Position numbers and translations under genes: made by a program. Shown here one piece after another: positions 49,812 to 60,962 of a DNA stretch of 64,000 bases. Below the pieces are notes generated by a model that had not been told where the DNA came from, did not search any database, and worked only from the letters and a program-made list of their open reading frames with translations. Numbering within the stretch: position 1 is the first letter of the stretch; the number at the start of each line of letters is the position of its first letter. Source of the stretch: Saccharomycopsis crataegensis (taxonomy: Eukaryota > Ascomycota > Saccharomycetes > Ascoideales > Saccharomycopsidaceae); assembly GCF_037102585.1 (NCBI RefSeq), contig NW_027043829.1, forward strand, positions 2,170,001-2,234,000. The letters are read 5' to 3'.

Positions 49812-52800
49812 ATGTATTTCAAATCTAGGGGGTCGGGTGGCTCAGAGCCTTTACATCTTAAGGTACAGGTTGTTCAGGTATGCAATTGGCTGCTTTTTTT
49901 GCTGTTTGTCTTGCTAATTTTGGCATGCTGCCTTTAGGTCCCAATACATTGATACTAATGATACGAAAATATAGGCTAAAAACTTGGCTCTGACAGCGTC
50001 TGGAGTCTCGCGGAATTTGGTATGTCATGTTTAATATATCTTTGTGTTAATATGCTTCTGGTCTTTCCATAAAATGATAAGTGTTCAATATATATATTTG
50101 CTAACATTAACTAGTTTGCGTCGTTGTCGCTTAATGATAAAATATATTCAACCGCCAAAGTTAGGACTTCGGGCGATCCATACTTCAATCAGAATATTCA
50201 CTTCCTGTTGGATCAGGGCTCAACCTCATCAACCCTTACCGTGGTTTGCTGGGATAAAGATCACTGTGGAACTACTTATTTGGGGGAAACAAGAATCAAT
50301 TTGTTGGATATATTTTCAAATCTGATTGAAGCATTGCCAAAAGATGCTTCGGAAATCAAATTCTTGAAAAATGACCCAAAATTTTTCAAGTTGTACTCCT
50401 CTCAACTGCATCAATCGTTTGTCACTGGTACCATTAGTCTCGGGTTTGAGCTTTATGGAAGCAAACCAAAGAAGAAGGGATTGAAATCTATATTGAGCAA
50501 GTCTAGAAGTCGTTCTGATGTTAGCTTAAATGGCCTGCTGCTGAATGTTAACTTGTCAGCTGTACGGAAAGGTCAAATCACTGGTCCAACCTTGCCATCA
50601 GTTTCAAATGTGCCAACCGCTCCAAAAGAAGAAGTTGTTGTGGTAGTTCCCACTAATAATAATGAAATGATTTCAAAATGGACTGCGTGGACAAATGGTT
50701 TGACTTCCAAGGATACAGCAAAGCCTAATGAACAAGGCTTTTACGCTTCTCCATTTGGTGGTGACCCAGTCACTGGAACCAGTGATGGAGAGATAAATAA
50801 GACTTTGCAAGCAGACTACGACTATAGTGATGGGAACCGAGTTTCCTATGATTCCATTCACAGTTCTACAGTAAATAATTCGCCATATTTGAACATACCT
50901 CAAAAGTCATATAAATTAATGGGCTTGGACAACGAGTCTTGTGTATCAACCCCTTCAGATACATCCAGTGTTTTATCAGATATCTCGGGAGATTACTCAG
51001 TCAATGAAGGCAAAACCATTTCTTCCATATCTGATGTAAAAAGGACCTCAAAATTGTCGCCAAAAAGCCCACAAATTTCTGAGTTTGAATTGCTTAGACC
51101 TCCTGAACCGAAGAAGAAAAGAAGAGCTAAGACCCCTAAAAAAGGTTCATCCTCCTCTTACCAGCTTCAATCTTTCAGAAATGTAAAGGGTGTATTATTT
51201 ATGGAAATCATTTCTGCAAAAGATTTACCTAAGTTCAAAAATTTTACCCACACTGGGTTTGACATGGATCCATTTGTTGTTGTCTCTTTCGGTAAAAGAA
51301 CTTTTAGAACTTCTTGGAGGAAACATACTTTAAACCCTGTTTTCAACGAAAGATTGGCATTTGAAGTATTAAATGATGAAACTAGTTATGATATCCATTT
51401 GGGTGTGTTGGATAAAGATGCTTTCAGTTATCATGATAGAGTTGCAGAGATCACCATTCCAATAACTGATATTATTGACATGAGCACCAAATTTCTAAAT
51501 CCAGAATTCAATGATTCAGGCGATCTGATCCTCAGCGCGGATATAAAAGATAGTAGCTCTGATGATCGATCAATGGCCTCTTCTTTCGATTTGAATAATA
51601 GTAAGGCGAAAGTATTGAGGAGTGGTTTGCTTCGTAAAAAAATTAAGCCTCAGAAAGTCTTGTCAACCGAAGAAGAAGGTAAATTCATGAGTTTTACGTT
51701 ACCCCTCAGTTTTTCAGGAAGCAATGCCGAAAAATATTCTGAGAAATATGATCCTACTTTGAATATTAAATGCCGTTTTGAGCCATACGATGAGTTGAGA
51801 AAACAATTCTGGAAACACTTGTTGAAGAACTATGATGTTAATGATGATGATAATTTCACTTATCTTGAATTGAGCGCCTTTTTGGACACTTTGGGATCCA
51901 CATTGTCCCACAAGACCATTATAAATTTCTTTCAAAAATTTAACAAGGATATCGATAGTGATGCTTTGACTATTGACGAAGTAGTTAGTTGTTTGGAAGA
52001 ATTGATTAGTGAGAAAAACAAGCTTTATGAACTGACAGTTAACGGATCTTCGGCGAATTCTTCTCCTTTACTATTGGAAGAGTCCAAGGGTGATATTATT
52101 AAAATTGATTGTTGTCCAGTTTGTGGTAAAAGCAGATTATCAGAGCGTGAAGATCTTGATATTATCACACATGTGGCCATTTGTGGAAGTAAAGATAAAA
52201 GCAGTGTTGAGCGATTGATCAAGTCTTCCTATGTCTCACCTAGTTTTGCAAGCAAAAGATGGTACTCTAAGGTTTTCATTAACCTTGGATATGGTAAGGT
52301 TCGGTTTGGAAGCAATAACGCTAATATTTTAGTACAAGATAGATCCACAGGTATAGTAGGGGAAGAAAAAATGAGTGTATATGTTAGGCTTGGTATAAGA
52401 TTGCTCTATAAAGGGTCAAGTGCAATTCAAAAGAAGAAAGCTAAAAAGTTATTGAAAAAAATGACTTTTAAAAGGGGCAAATATTATGATTCTGAGGCCT
52501 CCTTGCGAGATATTGCGCCATTCATAAAGTTCCATCAACTTGATATGACTGAATGTCTATTGCCTATTAACCAGTACAAGACATTCAATGAATTTTTCTA
52601 CAGAAAATTGGTTAAGGATGCCAGACCGGTTGCGGCCCCCGGTAATAATAATATTATTTCTTCTGCCGCAGACTGTCGTTGCACCGCTTTCAACTCCATC
52701 AGTTCAGCCATGAAGATTTGGATCAAAGGTAAAGGATTTACTATCAATAAATTATTCGCTGGTAGACACCCTGACGTGATGAAATTATTTGAACATAATT

Positions 52801-53432
52801 GCTCCGTTGCAATTTTCAGATTGGCTCCCCAAGATTATCATAGATTTCATTCTCCTGTGGATGGTATTGTTGGGAAACCTGAATTCATAGAGGGAGAATA
52901 TTACACCGTGAATCCAATGGCTATCCGAAGTCACTTGGATGTTTTTGGTGAAAATTGTCGTTGTATTATTCCTATAGAGACCAAGCTCTTTGGAACAGTA
53001 GTGGTGATCCCTGTGGGGGCTATGATGGTAGGTGCTACCATTTTATCAGTAAAAGAAGGAGATGAAATTTCTCGTGGTGATGAGCTTGGGTATTTCAAAT
53101 TTGGGGGATCAACTTTGTTACTTTTGGTTCAGCAGAATAAAATATTGTTTGATTCCGATTTGACCAATAACTCAATGCAAGGAATTGAAACTTTAGTTAA
53201 GGTTGGGATGTCCGTAGGTCATTCAATTGAAGCACAAGAGCTTGAGAGAGAAGTGAGAAACTTTGAGAGTGAGCCAGAGCATGTCAAGCTCCGGATTATT
53301 AGAACAATTACAGGAACTAGTAACGGTAGCACTAACTTGGATGACTTGAGATCATTGTCCTGGGAGGCATCTAATTTGAGGATCAATGATAAAGAGTGGG
53401 GTGATTTGGAAGAAAATTTTGGGATTTTATAG
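49812..53432 (+). CDS. PSD2: Phosphatidylserine decarboxylase 2 (two introns)
   Basis: The exons are 49812-49877, 49975-50019 and 50115-53432, giving 1,142 residues (S. cerevisiae Psd2 has 1,138). The unspliced large frame lacks an ATG and begins inside a C2 domain. Joining the three exons restores it: LHLKVQVVQAKNLALT, then GVSRNLFASLSLNDKIYS. A second C2 lies at about 392-500 (DMDPFVVVSFGK, TLNPVFNE), an EF-hand-like pair at about 600-670, and the decarboxylase at about 850-1090 (DYHRFHSPVDG, then FGGST at about 1033, where self-cleavage makes the pyruvoyl group). It converts phosphatidylserine to phosphatidylethanolamine in endosome/Golgi membranes. Confidence 0.95.
49878..49974 (+). other. 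PSD2 intron 1
   Basis: 97 nt: donor GTATGC, branch TACTAAT at 49953-49959, acceptor ATATAG. Phase 0. The flanking exons join to a continuous C2-domain strand. Confidence 0.88.
50020..50114 (+). other. PSD2 intron 2
   Basis: 95 nt: donor GTATGT, branch TGCTAAC close to the 3' end, acceptor AACTAG. Phase 0. Exon 2 between the introns is only 45 nt. Confidence 0.85.
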
Positions 53433-53645
53433 TTTAAAAACTTCTTTATAGCTATGCTGACATGAGGAATGTTATAAATTGAATATATTTTTGGTAGTTA
53501 GGTTGTATCCTAACATTACAAGTTTGTTTGAACAATAAAAATATTGATATTGATGCGTAAACTAATTGATAGCGATACGTTAACTAATTGAAATTGTAAA
53601 ACCTGATAATTATCTAACTGAATACAAATAGATATTAACTTTTCC

Positions 53646-55064
53646 TTATAGGGCCTTTTTTAACGATTCAACCCATTCTTTTATTTCAATTTTATTGTTG
53701 TCCAATTCAACAGAAACTTTATTGAGATTTTCATTTGCCTCGGTTATTATTTTCTGCCAGTTTTTGAAATCTGAATCGATATTGTCAATAACAACGTTGG
53801 CTTTTTTGGATAACGACACCGTCGATTCGTATTCTAAGTACAATGAGTTGAGGGTATTAAATCTCTTGATAAGGGCCGTGACATTATTTTGATTCAACAT
53901 TTTACTGAAATCCGTTTGTGATTTTTTATGTAATTCGGTATTACCCACAAGAAGGGAGTATAGCTGGTTAATTTTTGCAGTGGAATCAGAATCTTCAGAA
54001 GGAGTGGAAAGTTCATCATCTGCTTGCGGTAGCGCCTCGGAGGCGCTCCCATTATGCAAATAGAATGATTGATTGGTGGATAATTTTTTAGTATTCAAAA
54101 TGATTTCTCTATTGATAGATTCTAAACTTGCCAAAAGAGTTTTTATTGCCTCTTGATTGCCGATGGCTGTTTCATTATCGGTTTCTTCAGAATGTACGGA
54201 ATTATCAAGATTTACAAGTAATTTGAATTTCCTCTCAAGGTCATTGATAATGGATTCAAGATTTTGAAACCCTTTCATCCCTGTTTCCCAATTATCAGAA
54301 GTTGTTTGGCCTGATACTGCAAGGTTTAGGATCTCCAAGTTGCTATCAAATCCAATCAATCTCTCAAGCTTAAAAATTCTATTTTCTAACTCCTTCACTT
54401 CTCGTGGTGATACTGTATCTTTTCGTATTGGTAGCTTTGTCGTTTCAAATGGGGTTAATTCTTGTTGTACTTCTAGTAATGTATCTTTTGGTGCTTGTAC
54501 TTTCACCTGATGATCTTCTTTTAATTCTAATGAGCTTAGGAAGCTTAATAGTCCATCAACTTCTTTGCTGTTGATTTCTTCTACCGGTTGAACATTATGC
54601 ATCAAATCCTGTTTCTCCGCACACTCCTTTAATATTTTCATTTCCTGTAACTCATGCCTTATTCGTTTCAACTTCATGTCATATGTTTCATCCACATTGA
54701 ATGTCTCGTAAGAATTCTTGTCATAATTCCCAATACTATCGGAGAAATCAACATTTCCCGAATCACTGACAAAAGTGCGGTCAAATTTGCCCCGCGACGT
54801 TTTCAAGATCGATTGTAGTTTTGTGAAGTCAAAATCGCCATCCTGAGACTGAGAGCTCTCTCGATCTTCATCATTCAATATATTACCAGCAGAGACAACC
54901 TCGTCTCCGACAATATCGGTGTCTGAAGTCTCGAAGACTTCTTGTTCGGAATAATCCTTTATCTAAGTTAGTCAATCACCCCCCAAAATCGAGCATTCGA
55001 ATATAGATAAACACCAACTCACTATATCAGGAAAATCCTGTCCTTTAGGATTAAAATCTGTCAT
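53646..55064 (-). CDS. JNM1: Dynactin p50 (dynamitin), one intron
   Basis: Coding exons are the complements of 55023-55064 (14 codons from the ATG) and 53646-54962, giving 452 residues. The large frame alone has no ATG. With the first exon the protein begins MTDFNPKGQDFPDIIKDYSE and continues QEVFETSDTD, which fits the dynamitin consensus of an 'FPDI' and a 'D-V-x-E-T-x-D' motif at the N-terminus. The rest is coiled-coil (about 80-120, 190-260, 370-450). Dynamitin forms the shoulder of dynactin, the dynein activator needed to move the nucleus into the bud. S. cerevisiae Jnm1 is 373 residues. It is divergent from YIP1, 212 bp away. Confidence 0.82.
54963..55022 (-). other. JNM1 intron
   Basis: 60 nt on the minus strand: donor GTGAGT (not the usual yeast GTATGT), branch TGACTAAC and acceptor TTAG a few bases on. 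Phase 0. Supported by the N-terminal dynamitin motif that appears after joining. Confidence 0.78.
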
Positions 55065-55276
55065 TCCTGGTGGAGTGTGTTTCTGGTCTCTCTGTTGTTG
55101 GGGTTCCAATGATTATTGAAAGACGTCCTTATTCCAGCAGCGACCAATCTTTGTCATGTGATAAGAGTTTGAAAGCGCGAGGTAAAAAAAAAATGAGAAG
55201 CTAAAATTGATCCAACCACGTCTCTTTTGTCATGTAGTAGTTTACGATATCAATTAAACAGCAACACCACTCAAGG

Positions 55277-56209
55277 ATGTACAATCCCAATAATTACAAT
55301 TCTTACGGCAATCCAAATGCGTCAAATCTCCAGCAACCCAATGCTGGTGGCGACATCAACTTCTATCAATCACAATATCCAACATCCGCGGCCGCCCCTG
55401 CTAACATCAGTGGAGGCCCACCATTCTTCGAGAATCTCTCGGGCAATATGGACAATCAATATCTTAGTAACCCATCGTTCACTGCTGGTGGTGATGGTTC
55501 GGACTCACAGCTACCTAGAGGTATTTTGGCGGCATTCAGCACCAGTGGGTATCCTGGGGAGCCATCACTTTTAGAAGAGCTTGATATCAACTTCGATCAC
55601 ATTAAAGTCAAAACACTAGCAGTATTGAATCCCTTTGGATCCAAAATCTCAAACTACAATAATGGTCTCCCAGGTCAATCGGCAAATATCTTGAATGATG
55701 CTGACTTGGCAGGCCCAATCTTTTTTGCCCTTTTGTACGGGGTGAGTTTGCTCTTGGCTGGTAAAGTCCATTTCGGTTACATTTACGGTTGTGGATTATT
55801 TGGCACTTTGTCATTATTTGCATTATTCAAGCTCATGTCCAACAATGATGTGCCAACCTTAAATGCCAACCAACCAAATGTTGCTTCAACAGGTTCTATG
55901 CAAGGTGTAGATAGCGGTGCCCCAGATACTAGTAAAACCCAAGACCTAAATTATAGTCGAACAACATCGGTTCTCGGTTACTGTTTGCTACCACTAGTGT
56001 TGCTAAGTTTTCTTGGGATAGTCTTCACATTGGATAACTTCTGGGGTTACTTGTTGAGTTTGATTTGTGCGTTATGGTCAACCTACTCTGCCAGTGGATT
56101 TTTCGTTCTAGTTTTGAAATTGCAAAATAGCAGATTCTTGGTTGCTTATCCTTTGTTACTTTTCTACAGCATATTTGCATTAATGGCCATCTTTGTTGAG
56201 AAGGCTTAA
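55277..56209 (+). CDS. YIP1: ER-Golgi Rab-interacting membrane protein Yip1
   Basis: The 310-residue protein has a Tyr/Asn/Gln-rich cytosolic N-terminus and the Yip1 signature SLLEELDINFDHIKVKTLAV LNPFGSK at about 99-125, then the LNDADLAGPIFFALLYGVSL LLAGKVHFGYIYGCGLFGT membrane core. Four or five membrane segments end in LFYSIFALMAIFVEKA. Yip1 binds Ypt1/Ypt31-type Rab GTPases with Yif1 and supports COPII vesicle formation. It is longer than S. cerevisiae Yip1 (248) because of a longer N-terminus and a loop at about 190-230. Confidence 0.95.
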   Translation: MYNPNNYNSYGNPNASNLQQPNAGGDINFYQSQYPTSAAAPANISGGPPFFENLSGNMDNQYLSNPSFTAGGDGSDSQLPRGILAAFSTSGYPGEPSLLEELDINFDHIKVKTLAVLNPFGSKISNYNNGLPGQSANILNDADLAGPIFFALLYGVSLLLAGKVHFGYIYGCGLFGTLSLFALFKLMSNNDVPTLNANQPNVASTGSMQGVDSGAPDTSKTQDLNYSRTTSVLGYCLLPLVLLSFLGIVFTLDNFWGYLLSLICALWSTYSASGFFVLVLKLQNSRFLVAYPLLLFYSIFALMAIFVEKA

Positions 56210-56267
56210 TGTATATTATAATAAATGAAATTACTTGGTTCATTCATTTGAAAGTAATGTATGGCAA

Positions 56268-57655
56268 CTACTTGGTATCCCTTTCTTTCACTTTTTGCAA
56301 AATTGTTCTAATCATTTCATTACCAATTCTGTTAGCTTCAGCAAACTTTGGTTGGAAGAAAGACTGTGTTTCCTCAAATTCCTTTTGGTATAACTTGTAA
56401 TCTCCATACCTCACCACAGAACTCCAGGTTCTCGTAGCTAAAGTAAATTCCAAATCATCTCTTCTAAATCGGTAATCGTCAATGGCACAGTCAATAGCAG
56501 CATCTAATAAACCATCCTTGATAAACAAATATTCAGTAACACCAAGGAAAATTCTAAACAAAGGAGTGGAACAAATGATATGATTGTAAGGCACCATCTG
56601 TAATTGGAACCAACTATCAACAATTGCCAATAGTGACAAATGTGAGTTAGAGTTCTCTGAATTAGGTGGCATATTGGCCAAAGAAAACTGTAAAAGAAGA
56701 TCGTCATCTAACAACAACTCGTGTTGTGGGTTATCCAAAATGTCTTTGAAAACATAATTTCTTGCACTCATCAACCTTTTTCTAAGCTCATCTTTTTGCC
56801 CCTGTACCATCAATGTAAATAATTCAGTAGTGGATTTAGAGTATTGTAACATCTGGTGGTGAGCGAACTTGTTGGTAATTGCTAACCCAGCATAAACATG
56901 CCATTTGTTCAGGTATATTCTTAAAGCGATGTTCGTTTTGGCGTTTTCTATACCACCAATCCATCTGGCGGCGGTCCAGGGATAAGTATCAATTTTACCC
57001 CAGGCCTTCCCCATACTCAAGAAAGCAGCATGAGTCACAGCTTGTGTATCGGCTGTAATCTTATCATGCTCATGGGCACTCAATTCCACCACTTTTGACT
57101 TGAACTCACTTACCACCTCTTCAATAAACTTTTTATTTTCATCCTTGGAAACTCTATGAGGAATCACCACCAAAGGCTGGCCGGTTGGATCGACCTTTGG
57201 CCCATGCATTGAATGGAGAGAAATGATATCGACATCAGCAGGCACAAACTCTTCGAATGCCTCAATCTCTGGGACTTTACAGGATGTCTGACCACCAACA
57301 ATGGCTCCTACTTTTGTAGCAGGTCCATATAATCGCACGATCTTTGCAATATTCTCTGCTTCAACACTGTAGAGCACATAATCGCTTACTCTAGCCACTT
57401 CAAACCCATTCTTCACAAGCTTGAACTTTTCGTATTGTAACTTGTGTTTTGTTTCTTCGAATAACTCCTCCCTGTCACACCCTACAACGCTGTAGATTGT
57501 TAGTCTTGTCGTTTGATCTGTCAACAGACATGACTCAAGATGAAAAATACAATACAAACATACTTCCAGCCAGCTTCGCTCAATACTCTACCATACATGA
57601 GCCCCATGTCACCAAGCCCAATAAGTCCAATGGTTCTCGTCTCTTTAAATCCCAT
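56268..57655 (-). CDS. TYR1: Prephenate dehydrogenase (NADP), one intron
   Basis: Coding exons are the complements of 57564-57655 and 56268-57489, giving 437 residues (S. cerevisiae Tyr1 has 452). The unspliced frame has no ATG and lacks the nucleotide-binding loop. Exon 1 supplies it: MGFKETRTIGLIGLGDMGL. The join restores the next strand (EAGWNVVGCDREELFEE). Further family blocks are YSVEAENIAKIV, VGAIVGGQTSCKVPEIEAFE, SLHSMHGPKVDPTGQPLVVI and the helical C-terminal domain. The enzyme converts prephenate to 4-hydroxyphenylpyruvate for tyrosine synthesis. A Gcn4 site lies inside the intron. Confidence 0.96.
57490..57563 (-). other. TYR1 intron
   Basis: 74 nt on the minus strand: donor GTATGT, branch GACTAAC, acceptor CTACAG. 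Splits codon 31 (AA/C). Strongly supported by alignment of the joined protein with Tyr1. Confidence 0.93.
57531..57537. promoter_or_regulatory. Gcn4-type site inside the TYR1 intron
   Basis: Perfect TGACTCA about 120 bp downstream of the TYR1 start codon. No other exact copy was seen in the 320-bp upstream region. Binding is inferred. Confidence 0.45.
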
Positions 57656-57976
57656 TTCTTGATTATCTATCTATCCTAGAGTATTGTTTGTGATTCTGAA
57701 AATTCTCCACAAAACCTGAAATTGAAGGAAGAAATAAAAAATTCCATGAAAAAACTGGTTTGAAGCATTTGAAAAATTACAAAAAAAAAAAAAAAAAAAG
57801 AGCGATGAGGTTGACAGCTAAATTAACAGTTCAGAAGGCTGTCAATCGTAAACCCTTCTGCCGTGTCGTGATTTATTATTGTTCTTGTTGTTTGTTTGTT
57901 TGTTTGTTTGTTTGTTTGTTTGTTTGTTTGTTTGTTTGTTTGTTTGTTTGTTTGTTTGTTTGTTTGTTTGTTTTAT
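57656..57976. other. Divergent promoter region of TYR1 and lipase gene
   Basis: About 320 bp. An A run of 19 at 57781-57799 and the TTTG tetranucleotide repeat fill much of the lipase side. Confidence 0.5.
57891..57970 (+). repeat. (TTTG)20 tetranucleotide microsatellite
   Basis: Twenty perfect TTTG units that end six bases before the ATG at 57977, so probably transcribed as a UUUG-rich leader. The frame of the lipase stays open through the repeat (Leu-Phe-Val-Cys), which makes a false N-terminal extension starting at TTG. Confidence 0.97.
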
Positions 57977-60775
57977 ATGGGCTCTCTAATGGACGATAGT
58001 GTCCTCTACAGGAACTTGAGCTCCATCAAGATCGGACAAGTTGAACGATACATTATAACTTACAAACCACCAGAAAAGTCTCTATTTTCACATGATGGGA
58101 CGCTCGCAATAAACTCCTTGGATCAATCGTCTTTGTTTGTTAAAGTAAAAAATTGTGAATCCATCACCAAGAGAGCTGCTTATCTTATGGGCCCTTATAT
58201 TTTGTACGTGGATGCTAGACCCTATGAATATGAGCATAAATACCCTTGTTACATATCAGCGGATCAACCGAAATTTGATCCGAATCTTCAGGCAAACCAA
58301 TCATTTGTGGCGGAGCTTTCTCGCCATACTATTAAAGAGAAGTACGTTTGGATTATTGACATTGCTTCACAGATGCTTTTCTCATCCACGACAGCTGTTA
58401 ATTTTGAAATTGTTGTCGGCAAAACTGTCGAGGCAGTAAATAGTAGTATAAAGAATAATGAAACTGGTATATTTGACTCGAAGAATATTCACGTTTTAAG
58501 GATGGATACAAAAGACTTGTGGAGCCTACCTCCTCCAATTCCAAATAAGCCAGTCCACTTAACGTTATTAACCCACGGATTGCACTCAAATGTGGGAGCA
58601 GATATGTTATATCTCAAGGAACAAATTGAAAAAGCAGCTGTAATATCGGGAGATAATGTCATTGTCAGAGGATATGATAGAAATGTATGCAAAACAGAAC
58701 GTGGGATTAAATATTTGGGCATGAAGGTTGCGGAGTATATCATTAATGAAGTTTACGCAGAGAATATTACACACATATCATTTATCGGGCATTCTTTGGG
58801 TGGGTTGATCCAAACATTTGCTATTGCTTATATTGAAAGCAATTTTCCTTGGTTCTTTAAAAAAGTAACGCCAGTGAATTTCATTACATTGGCATCACCT
58901 TTACTAGGAATCTCACACATTGATAGTCCGGGATACGTCCAAGCAGCTTTGACCTTAGGAGCGGTTGGAAGAACTGGGCAGGAACTTAGCTTATTCCCAA
59001 CTGAAATAGATGGTAAGAAAGCCTTATTGGAACTCTTGCCAACAGGTATCACTCACAAAGTTTTGAAGAAGTTTAAAAATAGAACTGTTTATGCAAATGC
59101 GGTGAATGATGGTATTGTACCTTTGAGGACATCTGCAATCTTGTTCCTCGATTATAGAGGCTTGAGGGAAGTGGCAGAGCTTTTAAGCTCTGGAAAAACA
59201 TCAGACTCTTTTTTGGACATGGTAAGTAAGTCTCGCCAACTGTCATTATCGTTTATTTCCCCCTTTGCAGGCATAGGAGGACAAACATCAAAAAGAGTTT
59301 ATAATATCCCTGAGTTTATGAATTCCATGCCCTTTGTGTACTCTAGCAACCCAGTGATCTCAGTGACGAACGAAAGTGTTGATGCCAAGCCAAATAACAC
59401 CATAATCACTGAGCATAAGGTCTCAGATACTTTGAAACATACGCAGGAACTACAGGAAGTATCCCCTAAAATTAATAATCATGCTGTCACAAATGAAATG
59501 TCCAAATCATCATTGCTGGCACCACGCCCTGCAATGCCTGATAGAAAATTATCGGAGCAAGCAATAGGTGAAATCCCAAATCGAAACGATTTATTATCCC
59601 AGAAAGCAGAATCAAGTTCTTTTTTCAGTCCTTTACAGAATGCGTTTGCCTCGTGGGTTGCTCCTCAAGGAACTAATGCTAACAATGATCTTAAGAAAAA
59701 ATTCTTGAATAGTACTGATAACCCCTTACCAAAAGCGTCTATTATTGATAGTGCGAAAAGTATTTTATTGCCGCCATTGCCTCCAAAGCAATTCATTATT
59801 GAACCAAATGCTCGAAAAAACCCTTTAATACATGATAAAGTATACGGTGATAATGATATCTGCGAGTTCAAAATGAATAGAAGGAAGGATCAGGAAAAAA
59901 AGTTTAAACATAATGGCATTCGAAAACAGGGTAAAGAACCTTCCGACAGTTTAGAAGAGTTAGAAAATATTAATGATGAGAGCAAGGATTTTGCTTTAAA
60001 TCCTTTTGCTGATAATTTTTCAAATTTTTTTGCAAGTAAATCTAATATTGAAAGACTTGAAGAAAAAATAGCAATGAAGTGGCATGATGGGATGAGCTGG
60101 AGGAAGGTGTTAGTCAATATCAATCCTGATGCTCATAATAATATTCTTGTTAGGCGAAGATTTGCTAACGCTTTTGGTTGGTTGGTCATTGATCATCTTG
60201 TTGATGAACATTTTGGGGAAAATATTCATGCTGGTGAGTCAATAGCAACTAAAACTGCACTGGACAATGAACTGGATGATCTCAGTTCCTTACTAGAAAA
60301 ACAGGCTGATGAGGATTTTATCAGTGAACCTTTTAATCATGTTAATTCTAATCCTTTTTCCATCTCACATCTATCTAGTGAAAGTATATTGGATATTAAG
60401 GAGACCAGTAGTGAAAGCAAATTAACAATTCCCAAGTCTCTGCATTTAAAAAAATCTCCTAAGGCTTTCAATGAGGCTTTCAGTAATAATAGTGGTGATA
60501 GTTCTGCTCAAGAGCTAGATTGCTTACTTGGAAAGGATCTGCTTATCAGAGAGAATGCAAGCTATAACTATACCCCGTATCTCAATCCATATTACCTTGA
60601 AAAAAGTCCGGTCACTCAACGATACTCAGAATCTGGGAAACATTCTAGAAAAAATAGTGATATAAATGCTGGTGACTGGATCAATACTAAAAATTATAAT
60701 GAAGATTCTCTATTTGAAGGGGGTCCAACAGGGTTTTTATCCAACGTCAACGATAAAATTTCCAAAATAATTTAG
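57977..60775 (+). CDS. DUF676 serine lipase, ROG1/YDR444W-like
   Basis: The ATG at 57977 gives 932 residues (a second ATG follows four codons later). The N-terminal 190 residues form the beta-rich region seen in this family (IGQVERYIITYKPPE). The hydrolase starts at HLTLLTHGLHSNVGADMLYL, with the nucleophile in FIGHSLGGLIQTFA (Ser about 272), then ITLASPLLGI and the acid in ANAVNDGIVPLRTSAI. This is the family of Rog1 and its paralogues, lipases acting on glycerolipids. The C-terminal 400 residues are Ser/Asn/Lys-rich, with a conserved-looking WHDGMSWRKVLVNINPDAHN NILVRRRFANAFGW block. The exact orthologue cannot be told. Confidence 0.9.
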   Translation: MGSLMDDSVLYRNLSSIKIGQVERYIITYKPPEKSLFSHDGTLAINSLDQSSLFVKVKNCESITKRAAYLMGPYILYVDARPYEYEHKYPCYISADQPKFDPNLQANQSFVAELSRHTIKEKYVWIIDIASQMLFSSTTAVNFEIVVGKTVEAVNSSIKNNETGIFDSKNIHVLRMDTKDLWSLPPPIPNKPVHLTLLTHGLHSNVGADMLYLKEQIEKAAVISGDNVIVRGYDRNVCKTERGIKYLGMKVAEYIINEVYAENITHISFIGHSLGGLIQTFAIAYIESNFPWFFKKVTPVNFITLASPLLGISHIDSPGYVQAALTLGAVGRTGQELSLFPTEIDGKKALLELLPTGITHKVLKKFKNRTVYANAVNDGIVPLRTSAILFLDYRGLREVAELLSSGKTSDSFLDMVSKSRQLSLSFISPFAGIGGQTSKRVYNIPEFMNSMPFVYSSNPVISVTNESVDAKPNNTIITEHKVSDTLKHTQELQEVSPKINNHAVTNEMSKSSLLAPRPAMPDRKLSEQAIGEIPNRNDLLSQKAESSSFFSPLQNAFASWVAPQGTNANNDLKKKFLNSTDNPLPKASIIDSAKSILLPPLPPKQFIIEPNARKNPLIHDKVYGDNDICEFKMNRRKDQEKKFKHNGIRKQGKEPSDSLEELENINDESKDFALNPFADNFSNFFASKSNIERLEEKIAMKWHDGMSWRKVLVNINPDAHNNILVRRRFANAFGWLVIDHLVDEHFGENIHAGESIATKTALDNELDDLSSLLEKQADEDFISEPFNHVNSNPFSISHLSSESILDIKETSSESKLTIPKSLHLKKSPKAFNEAFSNNSGDSSAQELDCLLGKDLLIRENASYNYTPYLNPYYLEKSPVTQRYSESGKHSRKNSDINAGDWINTKNYNEDSLFEGGPTGFLSNVNDKISKII

Positions 60776-60962
60776 CAAAATACGGAGTATATAAGCTAGA
60801 TTAAATGTATTATAGTTCTATTTCATCTTGGGAAAAAAAAAAAAAAAAAAAATCGAAAAGAATCCAATTTGTTGATTAATTTTTACTAATAGATATCAAT
60901 ATTGTACACAATAATCATCAGATTTCGTTTTAATGGTACATGTGGCTCTGTAGGCTTTCAAA
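60776..60962. other. Convergent 3' region of lipase and PRP39 genes
   Basis: Short AT-rich spacer with an A run at 60833-60851. Nothing else seen. Confidence 0.4.

Noticed and set aside
57760-57999. ORF of poly-Lys followed by Cys-Leu-Phe-Val repeats
   Set aside because: It is made from the A run and the TTTG microsatellite, with no gene-like sequence.
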